From NCBI GenBank assembly GCA_965243635.1, contig OZ251574.1, positions 2,852,001 to 2,916,000 on the forward strand: 64,000 bases of DNA. Reading direction: 5' to 3'. The notes beneath the pieces are model-generated. The model made no database searches and was not told the origin of the DNA. It saw only the letters and a program-made list of their open reading frames with translations. Source of the DNA: Rs1 sp000416275 (GTDB lineage Bacteria > Pseudomonadota > Gammaproteobacteria > Pseudomonadales > Balneatricaceae). The position numbers and the translations under genes are program-made. Shown here piece by piece: positions 26,555-35,533 of the stretch (the first letter of the stretch is position 1; each line of letters opens with the position of its first letter).

Positions 26555-27703
26555 TTATATCGGATGGATATTCTTAAACCGATAACCTTCTACTTCGGCT
26601 AAGTATATTGCTTGATCGATATGTTGGTTATCACGGTAGCGAATATTTCTCACGCTATTGAAAACCAGCGGAGGATCAAAATAATTTGACTCACAGGCCT
26701 GTTCAACACCCACCCGATTAATGAGCGCGGCCAAAAAGTGAATACCTTCGTAAATCGACTGGCCCAAGGTGTTTAAAGTTGGAGCGGACTCCCCATGCAT
26801 TAAGTGATAATGCTGTTTAAATATTTCATTGCTATTGGTCGACATATTTGAAAAATAAGAAGATGTAGCATAAAAATTTTTCGAATTATTGGCACCAATC
26901 GCCAATAATCCATTTTCTTCTAATGCCCCTGATAGACGGATAATTGTTGTATGTAAATTGCGTTTACCGAAACTTCGGTTGAAATCAATTAAATCTTGTC
27001 CGACCAGTGAAATTAACACCCCTTGTGCTTCACTTTCCACTATTTGATCTAACAGTTCATCAAATGAATTCACGCCAAAATCAACATATTGCTCAAAAAC
27101 GATACAACTATCACTGTCTAATAAAAATTTTCTGGCATGCATATGCGATGTTCTTGGCCACACATAATCATTGCCGATAAAGGCCCATTTATTGATATTA
27201 AATGTTTCGCTTAAATGTTTAAGAGCTGGCTGCAATTGGCTGTCAGGTGTTTCGCCAATCGCGTAAATTCCCGAGGTTTTTTCATTACCTTCATAAAGCG
27301 GAGTATAGACAAAAGGGACTCGCCCTAATAACATCTTTGACAGTTGCTGACGTATCGCACTAATGTGCATACCGACAATCGCTGATATCTCATTATTATC
27401 AATAAGTTGATTAGTAATAGATTCAATATTTTCACATGTCTCGATTGAGGCATCGACTATTTGAATATTAACTTTACGACCAACTACTCCGCCAGCTGCG
27501 TTAATTTCTTGAACCGCAAGTTCTGCACAGGCAATACAGGAGGGCCCCCAGATCCCCGCACTACCACACAACGGAATATACAGACCTATGGTAAAATCAC
27601 CACTACTCGAATTTTTACTTGATACCAAATTTTTATTGTCACTCAGGTTCTTAGTATTTTCATCAAGGTCCTTGTCTATCGATTGAAATGGTAACAAATT
27701 CAT
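26555..27703 (-). CDS. AmiC-like cytoplasmic amide sensor
   Basis: The 382-residue protein has the same two-lobe family-5 binding fold as the importer's binding protein but no signal peptide, like AmiC of Pseudomonas, which binds amides in the cytoplasm and controls amidase expression. Typical segments are FTIGLYIPLCGSAGIWGPSC, AVQEINAAGGVVGRKV, VPFVYTPLYEGNE and WAFIGNDYVWPRTS. A hydrophilic tail of about 36 residues precedes the domain. The neighbouring MarR gene and the amidase operon recall the NhlC/NhlD regulator pair of nitrile-hydratase loci in Rhodococcus. A role as ligand sensor for the locus is therefore likely; a direct binding partner is not visible. Confidence 0.8.
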   Translation of the reverse strand: MNLLPFQSIDKDLDENTKNLSDNKNLVSSKNSSSGDFTIGLYIPLCGSAGIWGPSCIACAELAVQEINAAGGVVGRKVNIQIVDASIETCENIESITNQLIDNNEISAIVGMHISAIRQQLSKMLLGRVPFVYTPLYEGNEKTSGIYAIGETPDSQLQPALKHLSETFNINKWAFIGNDYVWPRTSHMHARKFLLDSDSCIVFEQYVDFGVNSFDELLDQIVESEAQGVLISLVGQDLIDFNRSFGKRNLHTTIIRLSGALEENGLLAIGANNSKNFYATSSYFSNMSTNSNEIFKQHYHLMHGESAPTLNTLGQSIYEGIHFLAALINRVGVEQACESNYFDPPLVFNSVRNIRYRDNQHIDQAIYLAEVEGYRFKNIHPI

Positions 27704-27799
27704 ATTATGGTATCCCGATTAAACGTTAATCATTAGACGAAATTTAATTTCCAACTTAGCATATTAGCTAAGAGTATTTCTAGAAATCTCTTAATATCA

Positions 27800-27959
27800 C
27801 CTGAATCCGTGATCTCAAAGTGAAGACAGAGCGTGAAATATTGGCTCTATAGTGAAATTGAAAAATTTTAACTGTACCCATAGGTTCAGTAGATGTTTTT
27901 CTAACCGCTGTACAATCAATAGTTTGCGCTATATCACGCTGTGAAGTTACTGATTAAGG
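27800..27959 (+). repeat. Repeat A copy (160 bp, decayed)
   Basis: The element has the same length and order as intact copies but many substitutions (for example AAGTTACTGATTAAGG at the right end) and no recognisable target duplication. It is an older insertion. Confidence 0.85.
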
Positions 27960-28015
27960 GAGCATCTAAGATGATTTTTTAATTTTGTAGCTATTCCCTT
28001 AGAGCCGATTAATTC

Positions 28016-28447
28016 ATGTCACAAAATGACCAGCAAATAGAAAAACATATCACTTATCTATTAGCCAAAGTCCATAGAAAGCTGCATTTAGATTTAGAGA
28101 AAATTTTAAAGCAAGAAGGTGTGCAAGTGGAACAGTGGCGCATACTGGAAATTTTATCAGACCGAGAAGGTCAAATTGCTGGTGAATTGGCTAAACTGGC
28201 GCTAATGACCCCTTCAGCCTTAACAAAAATGATTGATAGAATGGTCGCAAATGGCCACGTCCACAGAATATTAGATCATATAGATCAAAGGAAAGTCCAT
28301 ATTCACCTTACCGATTACGGGCAAGAATTACTATTGCGTTTACAGCCCCTGACTGAGCTGCAAAATAATAATATAACTAACCGCTTGGGCCATAAAAAAG
28401 TACAGCGGTTAAACATATTGCTCGAGCAACTAATTTCTAATCAATAG
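28016..28447 (+). CDS. MarR-family transcriptional regulator
   Basis: This 143-residue winged-helix regulator has the MarR layout: a dimerisation helix at the start, recognition helix around LALMTPSALTKMIDRMVANGHV (about 60-82), the wing DHIDQRKVHIHLTDYG, and a C-terminal helix pair. It is divergent from the AmiC-like gene, with a repeat A copy in between. By analogy with nitrile/amide loci that pair a MarR-type repressor with an AmiC-like sensor, it probably controls the amide operon at 25.3 kb, but no operator is proven. Confidence 0.85.
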   Translation: MSQNDQQIEKHITYLLAKVHRKLHLDLEKILKQEGVQVEQWRILEILSDREGQIAGELAKLALMTPSALTKMIDRMVANGHVHRILDHIDQRKVHIHLTDYGQELLLRLQPLTELQNNNITNRLGHKKVQRLNILLEQLISNQ

Positions 28448-28559
28448 CCTGACAACACTTAACAACATCCAGAAAGCGCTGACATCTAAGCCAACAGGCT
28501 TGTTTTGCTGTTACGCCAGTGCTCTGTTAGCCGATTAGGTGCTAATACGACTACATCAG

Positions 28560-28916
28560 CTAAAACGAATAGCAAGATACTGAGCGGATCACTTTATTGT
28601 TTTGATTAAATTCAAAACACTCAGCTGTTTCTCCACCTCTAGCGTTTTGATAGTACAATGTTAAGCTATTCACCCCCAACAACAGCTGCTTTAACTTGAA
28701 GACTAGTGCTGGATTGTTAGTTAAGCCAATTAGAAAATACTCGCGTAATTTTTCACGGCTATAAATAGTTCCATCAGGATCGGCATATCTGGCGACAATT
28801 AACGGGGATGTAAACTCTAACTCTGCTGCGTAATGGGAGATAATTTGCTCAATATCGTGACAATTCCATGCTGCAATCCACTCCTCTGAAAAATTTTTCG
28901 CAAATTCAATATCCAT
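28560..28916 (-). CDS. NTF2-like (SnoaL-fold) protein
   Basis: The 118-residue protein has the cone-shaped NTF2-like pattern: an N-terminal helix FAKNFSEEWIAAWNCHDIEQIISHYAAELEFTSP and an alternating strand pattern ending in a conserved aromatic tail. Such domains bind or transform small hydrophobic molecules, and the function here is unknown. ATG 28916 is chosen over the in-frame TTG four codons earlier because GAGG lies just before it. The gene stands alone. Confidence 0.75.
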   Translation of the reverse strand: MDIEFAKNFSEEWIAAWNCHDIEQIISHYAAELEFTSPLIVARYADPDGTIYSREKLREYFLIGLTNNPALVFKLKQLLLGVNSLTLYYQNARGGETAECFEFNQNNKVIRSVSCYSF

Positions 28917-28928
28917 ATCATCCCTCAA

Positions 28929-29300
28929 TAACTGTGGTCGAGTAATAAAGTTTCATATCAAATATCAAACTGAGTACTATAGTTTCATACTGGATAGTGT
29001 AGTCCGTGCTTATAAGTGTCTGTAGATAGCCGAAATCTATAAGATCATCATCGCTAACTAAGGCATCAAACAGGTGATGCACGAAGTGGACGTTTTATTT
29101 AGAGCTACTTTGCACAGATTAGCGCAGTCTGCCCTCGCGCAGGAGCCTTGCTCTTTGTCAACGGCAGGAAATGCAGCATTTCGAATGCTGGTTTGTATTT
29201 CAATTTGTCACCGAAGGCTTGCTCTGCTGTGCTTAGACGAAGATAGATGCGGGCTATTTTCATAACTTATCTGGCTAAAATGGGTATATAACAAATAAGG
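28929..29300. other. Intergenic, no supported gene
   Basis: An open 63-codon stretch at 29074-29265 has no ribosome-binding site and no conserved domain, and I do not call it. The stretch has a small inverted repeat (AAATGCAGCATTT-type, near 29170) and leads into the IS91-type element. Confidence 0.4.
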
Positions 29301-29550
29301 ATAGGCGTCGCGCAGCCGACGCCTTATCAGGTTGTTGGACAAGCCCGGTGGTGGCCGTACCTTTATATTGTGGATAATGCATTAATATCTAGAAGGGTTT
29401 CAGGCAGAGGGCTTTGTTTGATTTTTATTCAGCCGAGCACTAGCCTTAGCTTTGTTCGCTAATTTAAAGATCCTTGATTTTTAAGTCTATTTTATCGGCT
29501 TACTCCTTTGTTCAAAGATAGATTTCTTTTCATTTACTACGCTCCATTTA

Positions 29551-30582
29551 TCATCGCCGGCGTAAAATTAGTAAAAAAGTCATAGCATATTGGCAGTGTG
29601 GACATAACACATCTGGTCTTTCTGCTTTTTCTAATTCAGGTACGACAACCAACAGCAATAATTGAATACGTTTTAGCAATAGCTTTCCTCCACCGTGTAA
29701 AAAACCGTAGCAACGCAGCCGTCGAAATCGTTTAGGCAAGACATGCTGCAAAACTAACCAGATGAAGTCGAGTACAGGCAGAGAGCGGGTGCACAATTTA
29801 CCGGTGTTTTTTCTGTATTGGAAGATGATCTCACCTTCTTTTTCGCCGATAATATTCTGATCCTGCAGCACACCACGATATAAATATCGTGATAAATACT
29901 TAAGCGCTGGAAGGCCGTTACCTACTTTACGGCAGTTGACTATCCATTTTTTGGGTAGTCTAGGAAGGCTAAAGCCCGCGCTATTTAGGTAATCCAACAT
30001 CCTCGCTCGCCATACACTGGCCACTGCTTTTTCGTTAAATAAAAATGTCCCTTTGTTTTTAATCCATTGTTTCTTAGATTTGTTATAGCCCCCGCCGGGG
30101 ATGACAATATGTAAGTGAGGATGGAAATCGAGCCTTCGTGTATGGGTGTGCAATATGATGATAAAGCCGGGATCAGCCCCAAGCTTCGGTGAAGTCCTCG
30201 CAAAATCTTTGACCAGTTGTGAGGCGATTGTAAACATGGCGGCATAGACCTTTTTTTGGTTATGCCAGACTAGCGGGCGCAGCTCAAAAGGCAGAGTGAC
30301 CGTCAGCATAAAATAGTCGACTGGGAGTAGCTTTTGTTGCTCTCTTTCAATCCATTGGCTAGTGTCTCGCTGTTGGCACATTGGACAGCTGCGATGACCA
30401 CAAGAAAGAGGGAAGCGTTCAACCGTATTGCAATGATCGCAGTGCCATAAGCTTTTACCCGCTCGTTCAGTTCGACAAAGTAGTACCGCGTCGATTAAAC
30501 GCCGCATAGCTGGGGTTATGCGATCACCGTATTCTTCTAATAGTTCATGCTTATGTTGTTTAATAATGCTTGCCAGAGTCAT
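29551..30582 (-). CDS. IS91-family HUH transposase
   Basis: This 343-residue rolling-circle transposase has an N-terminal zinc-binding region (WHCDHCNTVERFPLSCGHRSCPMCQ, about 40-70), the HUH metal motif in HPHLHIVIPGG (about 155) and the tyrosine motif KYLSRYLYRG (about 230). The start MTLASIIKQHKHELL at 30582 fits the family; the 15 extra upstream residues belong to the overlapping recombinase gene. The protein looks intact. Confidence 0.88.
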   Translation of the reverse strand: MTLASIIKQHKHELLEEYGDRITPAMRRLIDAVLLCRTERAGKSLWHCDHCNTVERFPLSCGHRSCPMCQQRDTSQWIEREQQKLLPVDYFMLTVTLPFELRPLVWHNQKKVYAAMFTIASQLVKDFARTSPKLGADPGFIIILHTHTRRLDFHPHLHIVIPGGGYNKSKKQWIKNKGTFLFNEKAVASVWRARMLDYLNSAGFSLPRLPKKWIVNCRKVGNGLPALKYLSRYLYRGVLQDQNIIGEKEGEIIFQYRKNTGKLCTRSLPVLDFIWLVLQHVLPKRFRRLRCYGFLHGGGKLLLKRIQLLLLVVVPELEKAERPDVLCPHCQYAMTFLLILRRR

Positions 30583-31468
30583 GATCCACCTCCCACTTAA
30601 TCGAGAGGTTATTGGCAAGCTGATCAATTTTATCGCCTGTATCTTTGATTCTAATATCCGTTAGTTGAGTATAACGCGCGGTCGTATTTAAACTGTTGTG
30701 CCCCAGCAGCGACTGCAGAGAGCGTAAATCTACACCTAATTCGAGTAAGTGGGTTGCATAGCAATGCCTCAAGGTATGCGGCGACACTCTTTTAGTGAAG
30801 GGGCAATCTCTAACGACTGCTTTGAGTGCCTTTTGTATGCCACTTGAATCGATGACGGCATCCGATATAATCGATTTACTGGGGAATATCCATGTAGGGT
30901 GACGATGTGTAGCCCAATAGACTCGCAATGCTTCTAAGGTGCGCTGTGGTAGCGTGATATAGCGATCTTTACCGCCTTTAGCATTACGAATATGCACTTG
31001 CATTAAGGCTTTATCGATATCACCAATGGCTAAATGTCGTCCTTCCCCTAAGCGTAAGCCTAGACTGTACAAAGTGAGAAAGAAGGTTTGATAGCGCAGC
31101 TGTTTGGTGCGTGAAATGATCATTGAAATTTCAGTGGGTGTAAGGATGTCAGGTAACGTTCTGACTTGCGGTGGTTTAACAATATTAAGCCACTCCCAAG
31201 GTCTGTTAATGACGTATCGATAGAAAAATTGGAAAGCGTTTCTATCTACTTTGACGGTGCTCCATGAATGAGTTTCGATGAGAGATGCAAAATAGCATTT
31301 AAGATCATTGGTGTTTAATTCGTCAGGCCTCCTATCAAAGAAAGCGGTTAGCCTGCGTAATGAACGCGCGTAGGAATCAATGGTACTGGGGCGTTTACCT
31401 TGCAGTTTAAGATTGGTAATATGTTGTTGATATAAATGTTCGGTGATTTTCTGATCAGATGAGTTCAT
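30560..31468 (-). CDS. Tyrosine recombinase of the IS91-type element
   Basis: The 302-residue site-specific recombinase has an N-terminal SAM-like DNA-binding domain (about 10-95) and a catalytic domain with the R-H-R-H-Y residues: the first arginine in GLRLGEGRHL, HTLRHCYATHLLE, LLGHNSLNTTARYTQL and the terminal tyrosine. It lacks the extra segment typical of integron integrases. Its end overlaps the transposase start by 23 bp, so the two are one unit. Such companions may resolve or integrate circular forms. Confidence 0.85.
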   Translation of the reverse strand: MNSSDQKITEHLYQQHITNLKLQGKRPSTIDSYARSLRRLTAFFDRRPDELNTNDLKCYFASLIETHSWSTVKVDRNAFQFFYRYVINRPWEWLNIVKPPQVRTLPDILTPTEISMIISRTKQLRYQTFFLTLYSLGLRLGEGRHLAIGDIDKALMQVHIRNAKGGKDRYITLPQRTLEALRVYWATHRHPTWIFPSKSIISDAVIDSSGIQKALKAVVRDCPFTKRVSPHTLRHCYATHLLELGVDLRSLQSLLGHNSLNTTARYTQLTDIRIKDTGDKIDQLANNLSIKWEVDHDSGKHY

Positions 31469-31615
31469 GATGAACCCTCCTATGTTAGATAATCTGTATT
31501 GATTACCTCATAGATAGGGTGCGCTTAATGGTTGGGGAATTGCTGTTTTTTTCTGCCGCGTAGCGGCTTCGTTCAACAATCAGCCTAGTATAATCACTAG
31601 ACCAATTGGTGCAAA

Positions 31616-31622
31616 TTACAAC
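31616..31622. repeat. 7-bp target duplication, left copy
   Basis: TTACAAC, repeated exactly at 33274-33280 on the other side of the IS4-type element. Confidence 0.9.
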
Positions 31623-33273
31623 CTCAAGTTTCGGAGTTCATTTCATTAGCTCAAATGAACTCCTCCCGTTACTCTAGGCCTTCTTGCCGTAGAGTAAAAT
31701 TATCCATTTGCATGACTTGTGTAAAAAAATTGACCACTGTTTGATCGATGCTTTCCAGTATTTTACGTTTATCTTCTTCATTTAGCCCGATAATATCACT
31801 CAAAGCGCCTGCAATTAACGCCTTAAATAGTCCCCATAATTTGCTCGCGAAGTTTAAACTACATAAGCTCTCTTCAAGGCTATTTCTCACCTTACTCACA
31901 CTGGCTACTCCTTCTTCATTCTGCACAAATAGCAGGATACAAAACCTTAACCCAGTCAAATGGATCGACGCTATATAGGCGCTGTAATGACGACTTTGCT
32001 CTTTCAAAAAACCAAGTTTTTGTTTGGCCTCTTTGAAATATACCTCGATACCCCACCGTAATGCGTACACTTCAAGTTTCTTCTCGTCACACATCTGACT
32101 ATCGGTTGTTAAAAAAAGCGCCCAATCATTCTTACCTGCCTGTTGCTTTGTTTCATCCATAGATCGAACAAATAACAACTTCACTTTTATCCATTGATCG
32201 TGCTCTTTATCCGTCGCTGCTAGATTGAGTTCAACGACAATAGACTTGCTCTGGTAAGGCAATTTAGTCAGGGATTGCCATTTCCCCTTTACGTGCTGTT
32301 GATATAACTGCTTGGCACATAGCATCTCCGTCTTGCCGTTGATGCGTATTCTGTATTTAGTGTTATTTCTTTTCATTCGAACAATAGCGATCAGTGAATG
32401 AGTCTCTGTCATTTTTAAAATGCGCTTGGTGGCAAACCATGCATCAGCCAAAAAATAATCTGCATTTATGCCTGCGCGAATCGCCCTTGCTATCATGTCA
32501 CACACCATTTCAGGTTTGGTTTGAGACTGAGATTTAGCATAACGTTTCGCAGCAATGCTGCGATGGTCTTTAAAGGTAGAATTGGCTGTTTGCTCTCTCA
32601 CATTACTGATGAAGATTTCATTATTAACAGGAACAAATTGTGAATTATTAGCGATGCCTAACGTAACGATTTGCTGACCCATTACGCAGCGTCCGGTTAA
32701 ATGATCAAAGTGACTAGAAACGCCAGGCATCTTTTTTCCACGCCTGATTTTCACAGAATCATCAATAACAAACGCGCTTAAACCTCCATGAGAGTTAGAT
32801 TTAAGCACTTTCTTTGCGGTCAATAATTGTAATTTTCTCCAGTCGACATTTTCACGATTGAGTAGATCATAGAGGGCATCTTTTTTTGCTGCACTAAAGC
32901 TCAATAATGCATCGCGAGAGAACATAGCTACCGATTGAGTTTTTAGCCAAACCCACAGCATAAGTAGATACACAATATCGCTCGCTGGCACGCCAGAGCG
33001 TTTATGAAATTTTGCTTGAAGTAGCAGGCTATTAAAGCCGAGGTGTTTCCAAGCAGAGTTAAAAGTATTGTCGATACTGAGGTTAGATTGCTCGAGAAAA
33101 TCAGCAGTGAGTGATGGCAAAACACCCGTCTTTGTGGCAGAATTCATTTGATGTCTCTTGTGGTATTTTATTTTGTATAGACAGCAATTATTTTACCACA
33201 AAGAGACATCAACTTGTTTTATATCATATGCTTAGTGTTGCTTTTTGGTTTTATTTGAATCCCGAAACTTGAG
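31623..33273 (-). mobile_element. IS4-type insertion sequence, 1651 bp
   Basis: Inverted ends (CTCAAGTTTCGG on the left and its complement on the right), a single transposase gene and a perfect TTACAAC duplication mark a complete, probably recent, insertion. Confidence 0.92.
31669..33147 (-). CDS. IS4-family DDE transposase
   Basis: The 492-residue cut-and-paste transposase has DDE residues in AFVIDDSVK, DYFLADAWFATK and GIEVYFKEAKQK; the last forms the Y-(2)-R-(3)-E-(6)-K signature of IS4 enzymes. No frameshift or stop is seen, so the element may be active. Confidence 0.9.
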   Translation of the reverse strand: MNSATKTGVLPSLTADFLEQSNLSIDNTFNSAWKHLGFNSLLLQAKFHKRSGVPASDIVYLLMLWVWLKTQSVAMFSRDALLSFSAAKKDALYDLLNRENVDWRKLQLLTAKKVLKSNSHGGLSAFVIDDSVKIRRGKKMPGVSSHFDHLTGRCVMGQQIVTLGIANNSQFVPVNNEIFISNVREQTANSTFKDHRSIAAKRYAKSQSQTKPEMVCDMIARAIRAGINADYFLADAWFATKRILKMTETHSLIAIVRMKRNNTKYRIRINGKTEMLCAKQLYQQHVKGKWQSLTKLPYQSKSIVVELNLAATDKEHDQWIKVKLLFVRSMDETKQQAGKNDWALFLTTDSQMCDEKKLEVYALRWGIEVYFKEAKQKLGFLKEQSRHYSAYIASIHLTGLRFCILLFVQNEEGVASVSKVRNSLEESLCSLNFASKLWGLFKALIAGALSDIIGLNEEDKRKILESIDQTVVNFFTQVMQMDNFTLRQEGLE

Positions 33274-33415
33274 TTACAACCTATCCTAGCCATCTTCATT
33301 TTATCCACTTAAATCAACCTAGCTGAGCAAAAAGCGACCGCCTGCTGTATAATACGGTTGTTCGAGTTTCGATTGATTCGTCCACATGCGAGCCCAAATC
33401 CGACATAAAACTGGC

Positions 33416-33793
33416 TTAATTTGAGTCGCTTAAATCTTCTGCAATCATCAGAGCATTTCCATCAGGATCGTAGAAAGTAGCAATACTCACCATACCTTCC
33501 ATTGTCATGGTTTCCCCATCAAACTTTACCGATTGGGCTTCGAGCGAAGCTCTGGCTGACTTAATATCTTTAACACCGAAGACAGGCACACAATTTCCAG
33601 GCGAGAGCTCTTCTGTATCACCAAGCCCAATAGTCACGCCGGGAATGTTGGTTTGCAATTCTGTCCAGCCAGCCTCATCAATCGAAACTGTTTCTTTAAA
33701 GCCTAAATGAGTTTGGTACCAATTTGATGACTTATTTCGGTCTTTAACAGATAGCGCTAACGTAAGTTCTTGCTTGATATTAATAGTAGGCAT
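33416..33793 (-). CDS. Glyoxalase/VOC-fold protein
   Basis: The 125-residue protein has the two-repeat VOC fold: SVKDRNKSSNWYQTHLGFKE at the N-terminus, GVKDIKSARASLEAQ in the middle and IATFYDPDGNALMIAED at the end. These proteins bind metals and act as lyases, dioxygenases or resistance proteins; the substrate here is unknown. ATG 33793, behind a GGAG box, is preferred over the TTG four codons earlier. It is divergent from a winged-helix regulator that probably controls it. Confidence 0.85.
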   Translation of the reverse strand: MPTINIKQELTLALSVKDRNKSSNWYQTHLGFKETVSIDEAGWTELQTNIPGVTIGLGDTEELSPGNCVPVFGVKDIKSARASLEAQSVKFDGETMTMEGMVSIATFYDPDGNALMIAEDLSDSN

Positions 33794-33829
33794 GCTATTC
33801 TCCAATTGTTTAAATCAAAATATATAGTA

Positions 33830-33910
33830 ACTATACTTTATGGTCAATACTTTATGGTCAATACATAATGCTCAATAGTTTATGGTCAATACATAATGCT
33901 CAATAGTGAG
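33830..33910. promoter_or_regulatory. Direct repeats between VOC gene and regulator
   Basis: The 13-mer TTTATGGTCAATA occurs three times (from about 33838, 33851 and 33879). The block ATAATGCTCAATAG occurs twice, its second copy containing the regulator start codon. Repeated half-sites in a divergent promoter suggest an operator array, or recent tandem expansion. Confidence 0.6.
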
Positions 33911-34435
33911 TTTTTTTTACTCTGTTCAAAGGCATGGTCGATACAGATTCTGGCTTATATGCATGCCCAAAACGATCCACGCATATCTCCGATAGCGCAT
34001 CATTTTTCGGCTGGCAGAACATCGATTTCAGGGGCGTTGCGTCATCTTATCGAGATGGGATATTTAGGTAAAAACTCTGGGCATGGGCACCCTCTTCGTC
34101 CAGCTTATGTTTTAACGCCAAAGGGAAAAGCAATAGCAGAATGGGCAGCAGAACTTGATGGATTTCTTGAATCCAACCACTGGAAAATTGCGCGTCGATC
34201 ATGGGCGCTACCTATCATTAGAGCAGTAGCCCCAGCACGCCGGTATGGTGAGCTCAGATCAATACTAAACCCGGTAACTGATCGCGCTCTTTCTGAAACG
34301 CTTAAAGCACTTGGTGAAAACCAGTGGGTGAGTAGACGTATTGATGGGGACAGTTCACCACCAAGTGTTACATATCTGCCGCTTGGAATAGGCAAACTAA
34401 TAGTGCCAATACTCAACGAGAGTCTAAACGTCTAA
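33896..34435 (+). CDS. Winged-helix regulator with two HxlR-like halves
   Basis: The 179-residue protein has two similar helix-turn-helix units: KAWSIQILAYMHAQ with SISGALRHLIEMGYL, then ARRSWALPIIRAV with RYGELRSILNPVTDRALSETLKALGENQWVSRR. The second half fits HxlR/PadR-like regulators. It probably governs the divergent VOC gene. The start codon lies inside a duplicated 14-bp block, so the true start is not certain; no clear ribosome-binding site precedes it. Confidence 0.72.
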   Translation: MLNSEFFLLCSKAWSIQILAYMHAQNDPRISPIAHHFSAGRTSISGALRHLIEMGYLGKNSGHGHPLRPAYVLTPKGKAIAEWAAELDGFLESNHWKIARRSWALPIIRAVAPARRYGELRSILNPVTDRALSETLKALGENQWVSRRIDGDSSPPSVTYLPLGIGKLIVPILNESLNV

Positions 34436-34601
34436 GCTTGAATTGATGCCGTTAACCCAAGATTATCAAATGATTAGAACTCAACTACAATAACAGTTAA
34501 CACTGGCCATCACTATTGCAAGTGCTTGGCGAATTTTTAAGAACTATTACCACAAAGATAGCATTGTTCAAGAGCAGCTACTGGTTTGGGCTAGCAGCTG
34601 A

Positions 34602-35306
34602 TCACACTTTCTCTAGTGGTTTGTGAGGTTTAGCTGGCAGTAAAATTGCTATCAAATCCTCTGATACTACCTCACCACCCTTTATGACTATCCCCATCAC
34701 ACCCGCCTTTCGAATGATTTTCCCCTGGGCATCTTTATCGAGAACCGCAGCAGTTAAGCCCTTTTGATATTGATCCAATTGAGCGCAGGGGTTTCTGAGC
34801 CCAGTTATTTCTATCTGCGCATCTTTGCCTATTTTAAGAATGGTACCGGTTGGCAAATCCAACAACTTTATGCCGACGGTGGTTATATTTTCACCCATAC
34901 TGGCAGGGCTCACCTTAAAACCCTGTTCTTGAAGCTGGTAAATTAGCTCACTGTGCATGAGGTGGACTTGTCTTAGGTTTACTTGGTTAGGATCCTGCTT
35001 AACTCTAGATCGATGCTTTACGGTTACGCCTTTATGAGCATCTCCGTCAACCCCTTCTCCTTTAATTAAAACCTGAATCAGTGACTTCACAGCACCACAT
35101 AGCACAAGCTATTGATTCTACAGCGGTTAGAAAAATACCCGCTGAACCTACGGGTGCAGCTAAGATTTTTCAATTCCACTGTAGAACCAATATATTACAC
35201 TCTGTATTCACTTTGAAATCACGGATTCAGGTATGAGAATAGTATCAACGACCCCCTTAGAAAATCTATGCGTGAGACTTTTACTAACCGATAATACCTT
35301 ACTCAT
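34602..35306 (-). pseudogene. MOSC-domain protein split by repeat A
   Basis: The first 25 residues (MSKVLSVSKSLTHRF... to DTILI) are encoded at 35306-35232 with an AAGGA box upstream. The rest of the MOSC domain (IKGEGVDGDAHKGVTVKHRSRV onward, with conserved MGENITTVGI and GLRNPCAQLD) runs from 35071 to 34602. Repeat A (35072-35231) interrupts them and introduces a stop within nine codons. MOSC proteins bind sulfur or molybdenum cofactor and include YiiM-type reductases. An open frame starting from a GTG inside the repeat could make a protein lacking the first strand, but it has no clear ribosome-binding site. Probably inactive. Confidence 0.82.
35072..35231 (-). repeat. Repeat A copy inside the MOSC gene (160 bp)
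   Basis: Both ends are intact. The flanks TAAAA and TATGA are only partly alike, so the target duplication has decayed or changed. Confidence 0.9.
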
Positions 35307-35533
35307 AAATATCCTTGAATACTAACAGTTGGTTCAGCAAACTGATTTTTCGAAGAATGTTCAGCCTAAATCCAGCCGAATCCCTTCCAGCATTAATTAC
35401 TTGCTACTCAAGGATCACTGAACAAGCAAACACGCCCCGCAGGTTGACTTTTCAGTAGCTCATTAGCAGACGTGATTAGTCAGTCTCCCACTGTAAACGT
35501 CTATCCATACCGCTTATTTTCCAGCTGTGCGTT

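Larger units (their letters stand above)
29304..31567 (-). mobile_element. IS91-type element with companion tyrosine recombinase
   Basis: Two overlapping genes (recombinase, then HUH transposase) are bounded by short GC hairpins: GGCGTCG/CGACGCC at 29304-29323 and GCCGC/GCGGC at 31555-31567. Rolling-circle IS91-type elements carry such hairpins near their ori and ter ends, and several relatives encode an upstream tyrosine recombinase. The exact ends cannot be fixed without an empty site. Confidence 0.7.

Noticed and set aside
29074..29265. 63-codon open frame
   Set aside because: No ribosome-binding site, no domain, low-complexity leucine- and cysteine-rich translation; not supported as a gene.
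30560..31468. Possible integron integrase
   Set aside because: It is a tyrosine recombinase, but it lacks the extra segment typical of integron integrases and overlaps an IS91-type transposase gene, so it belongs to that element.
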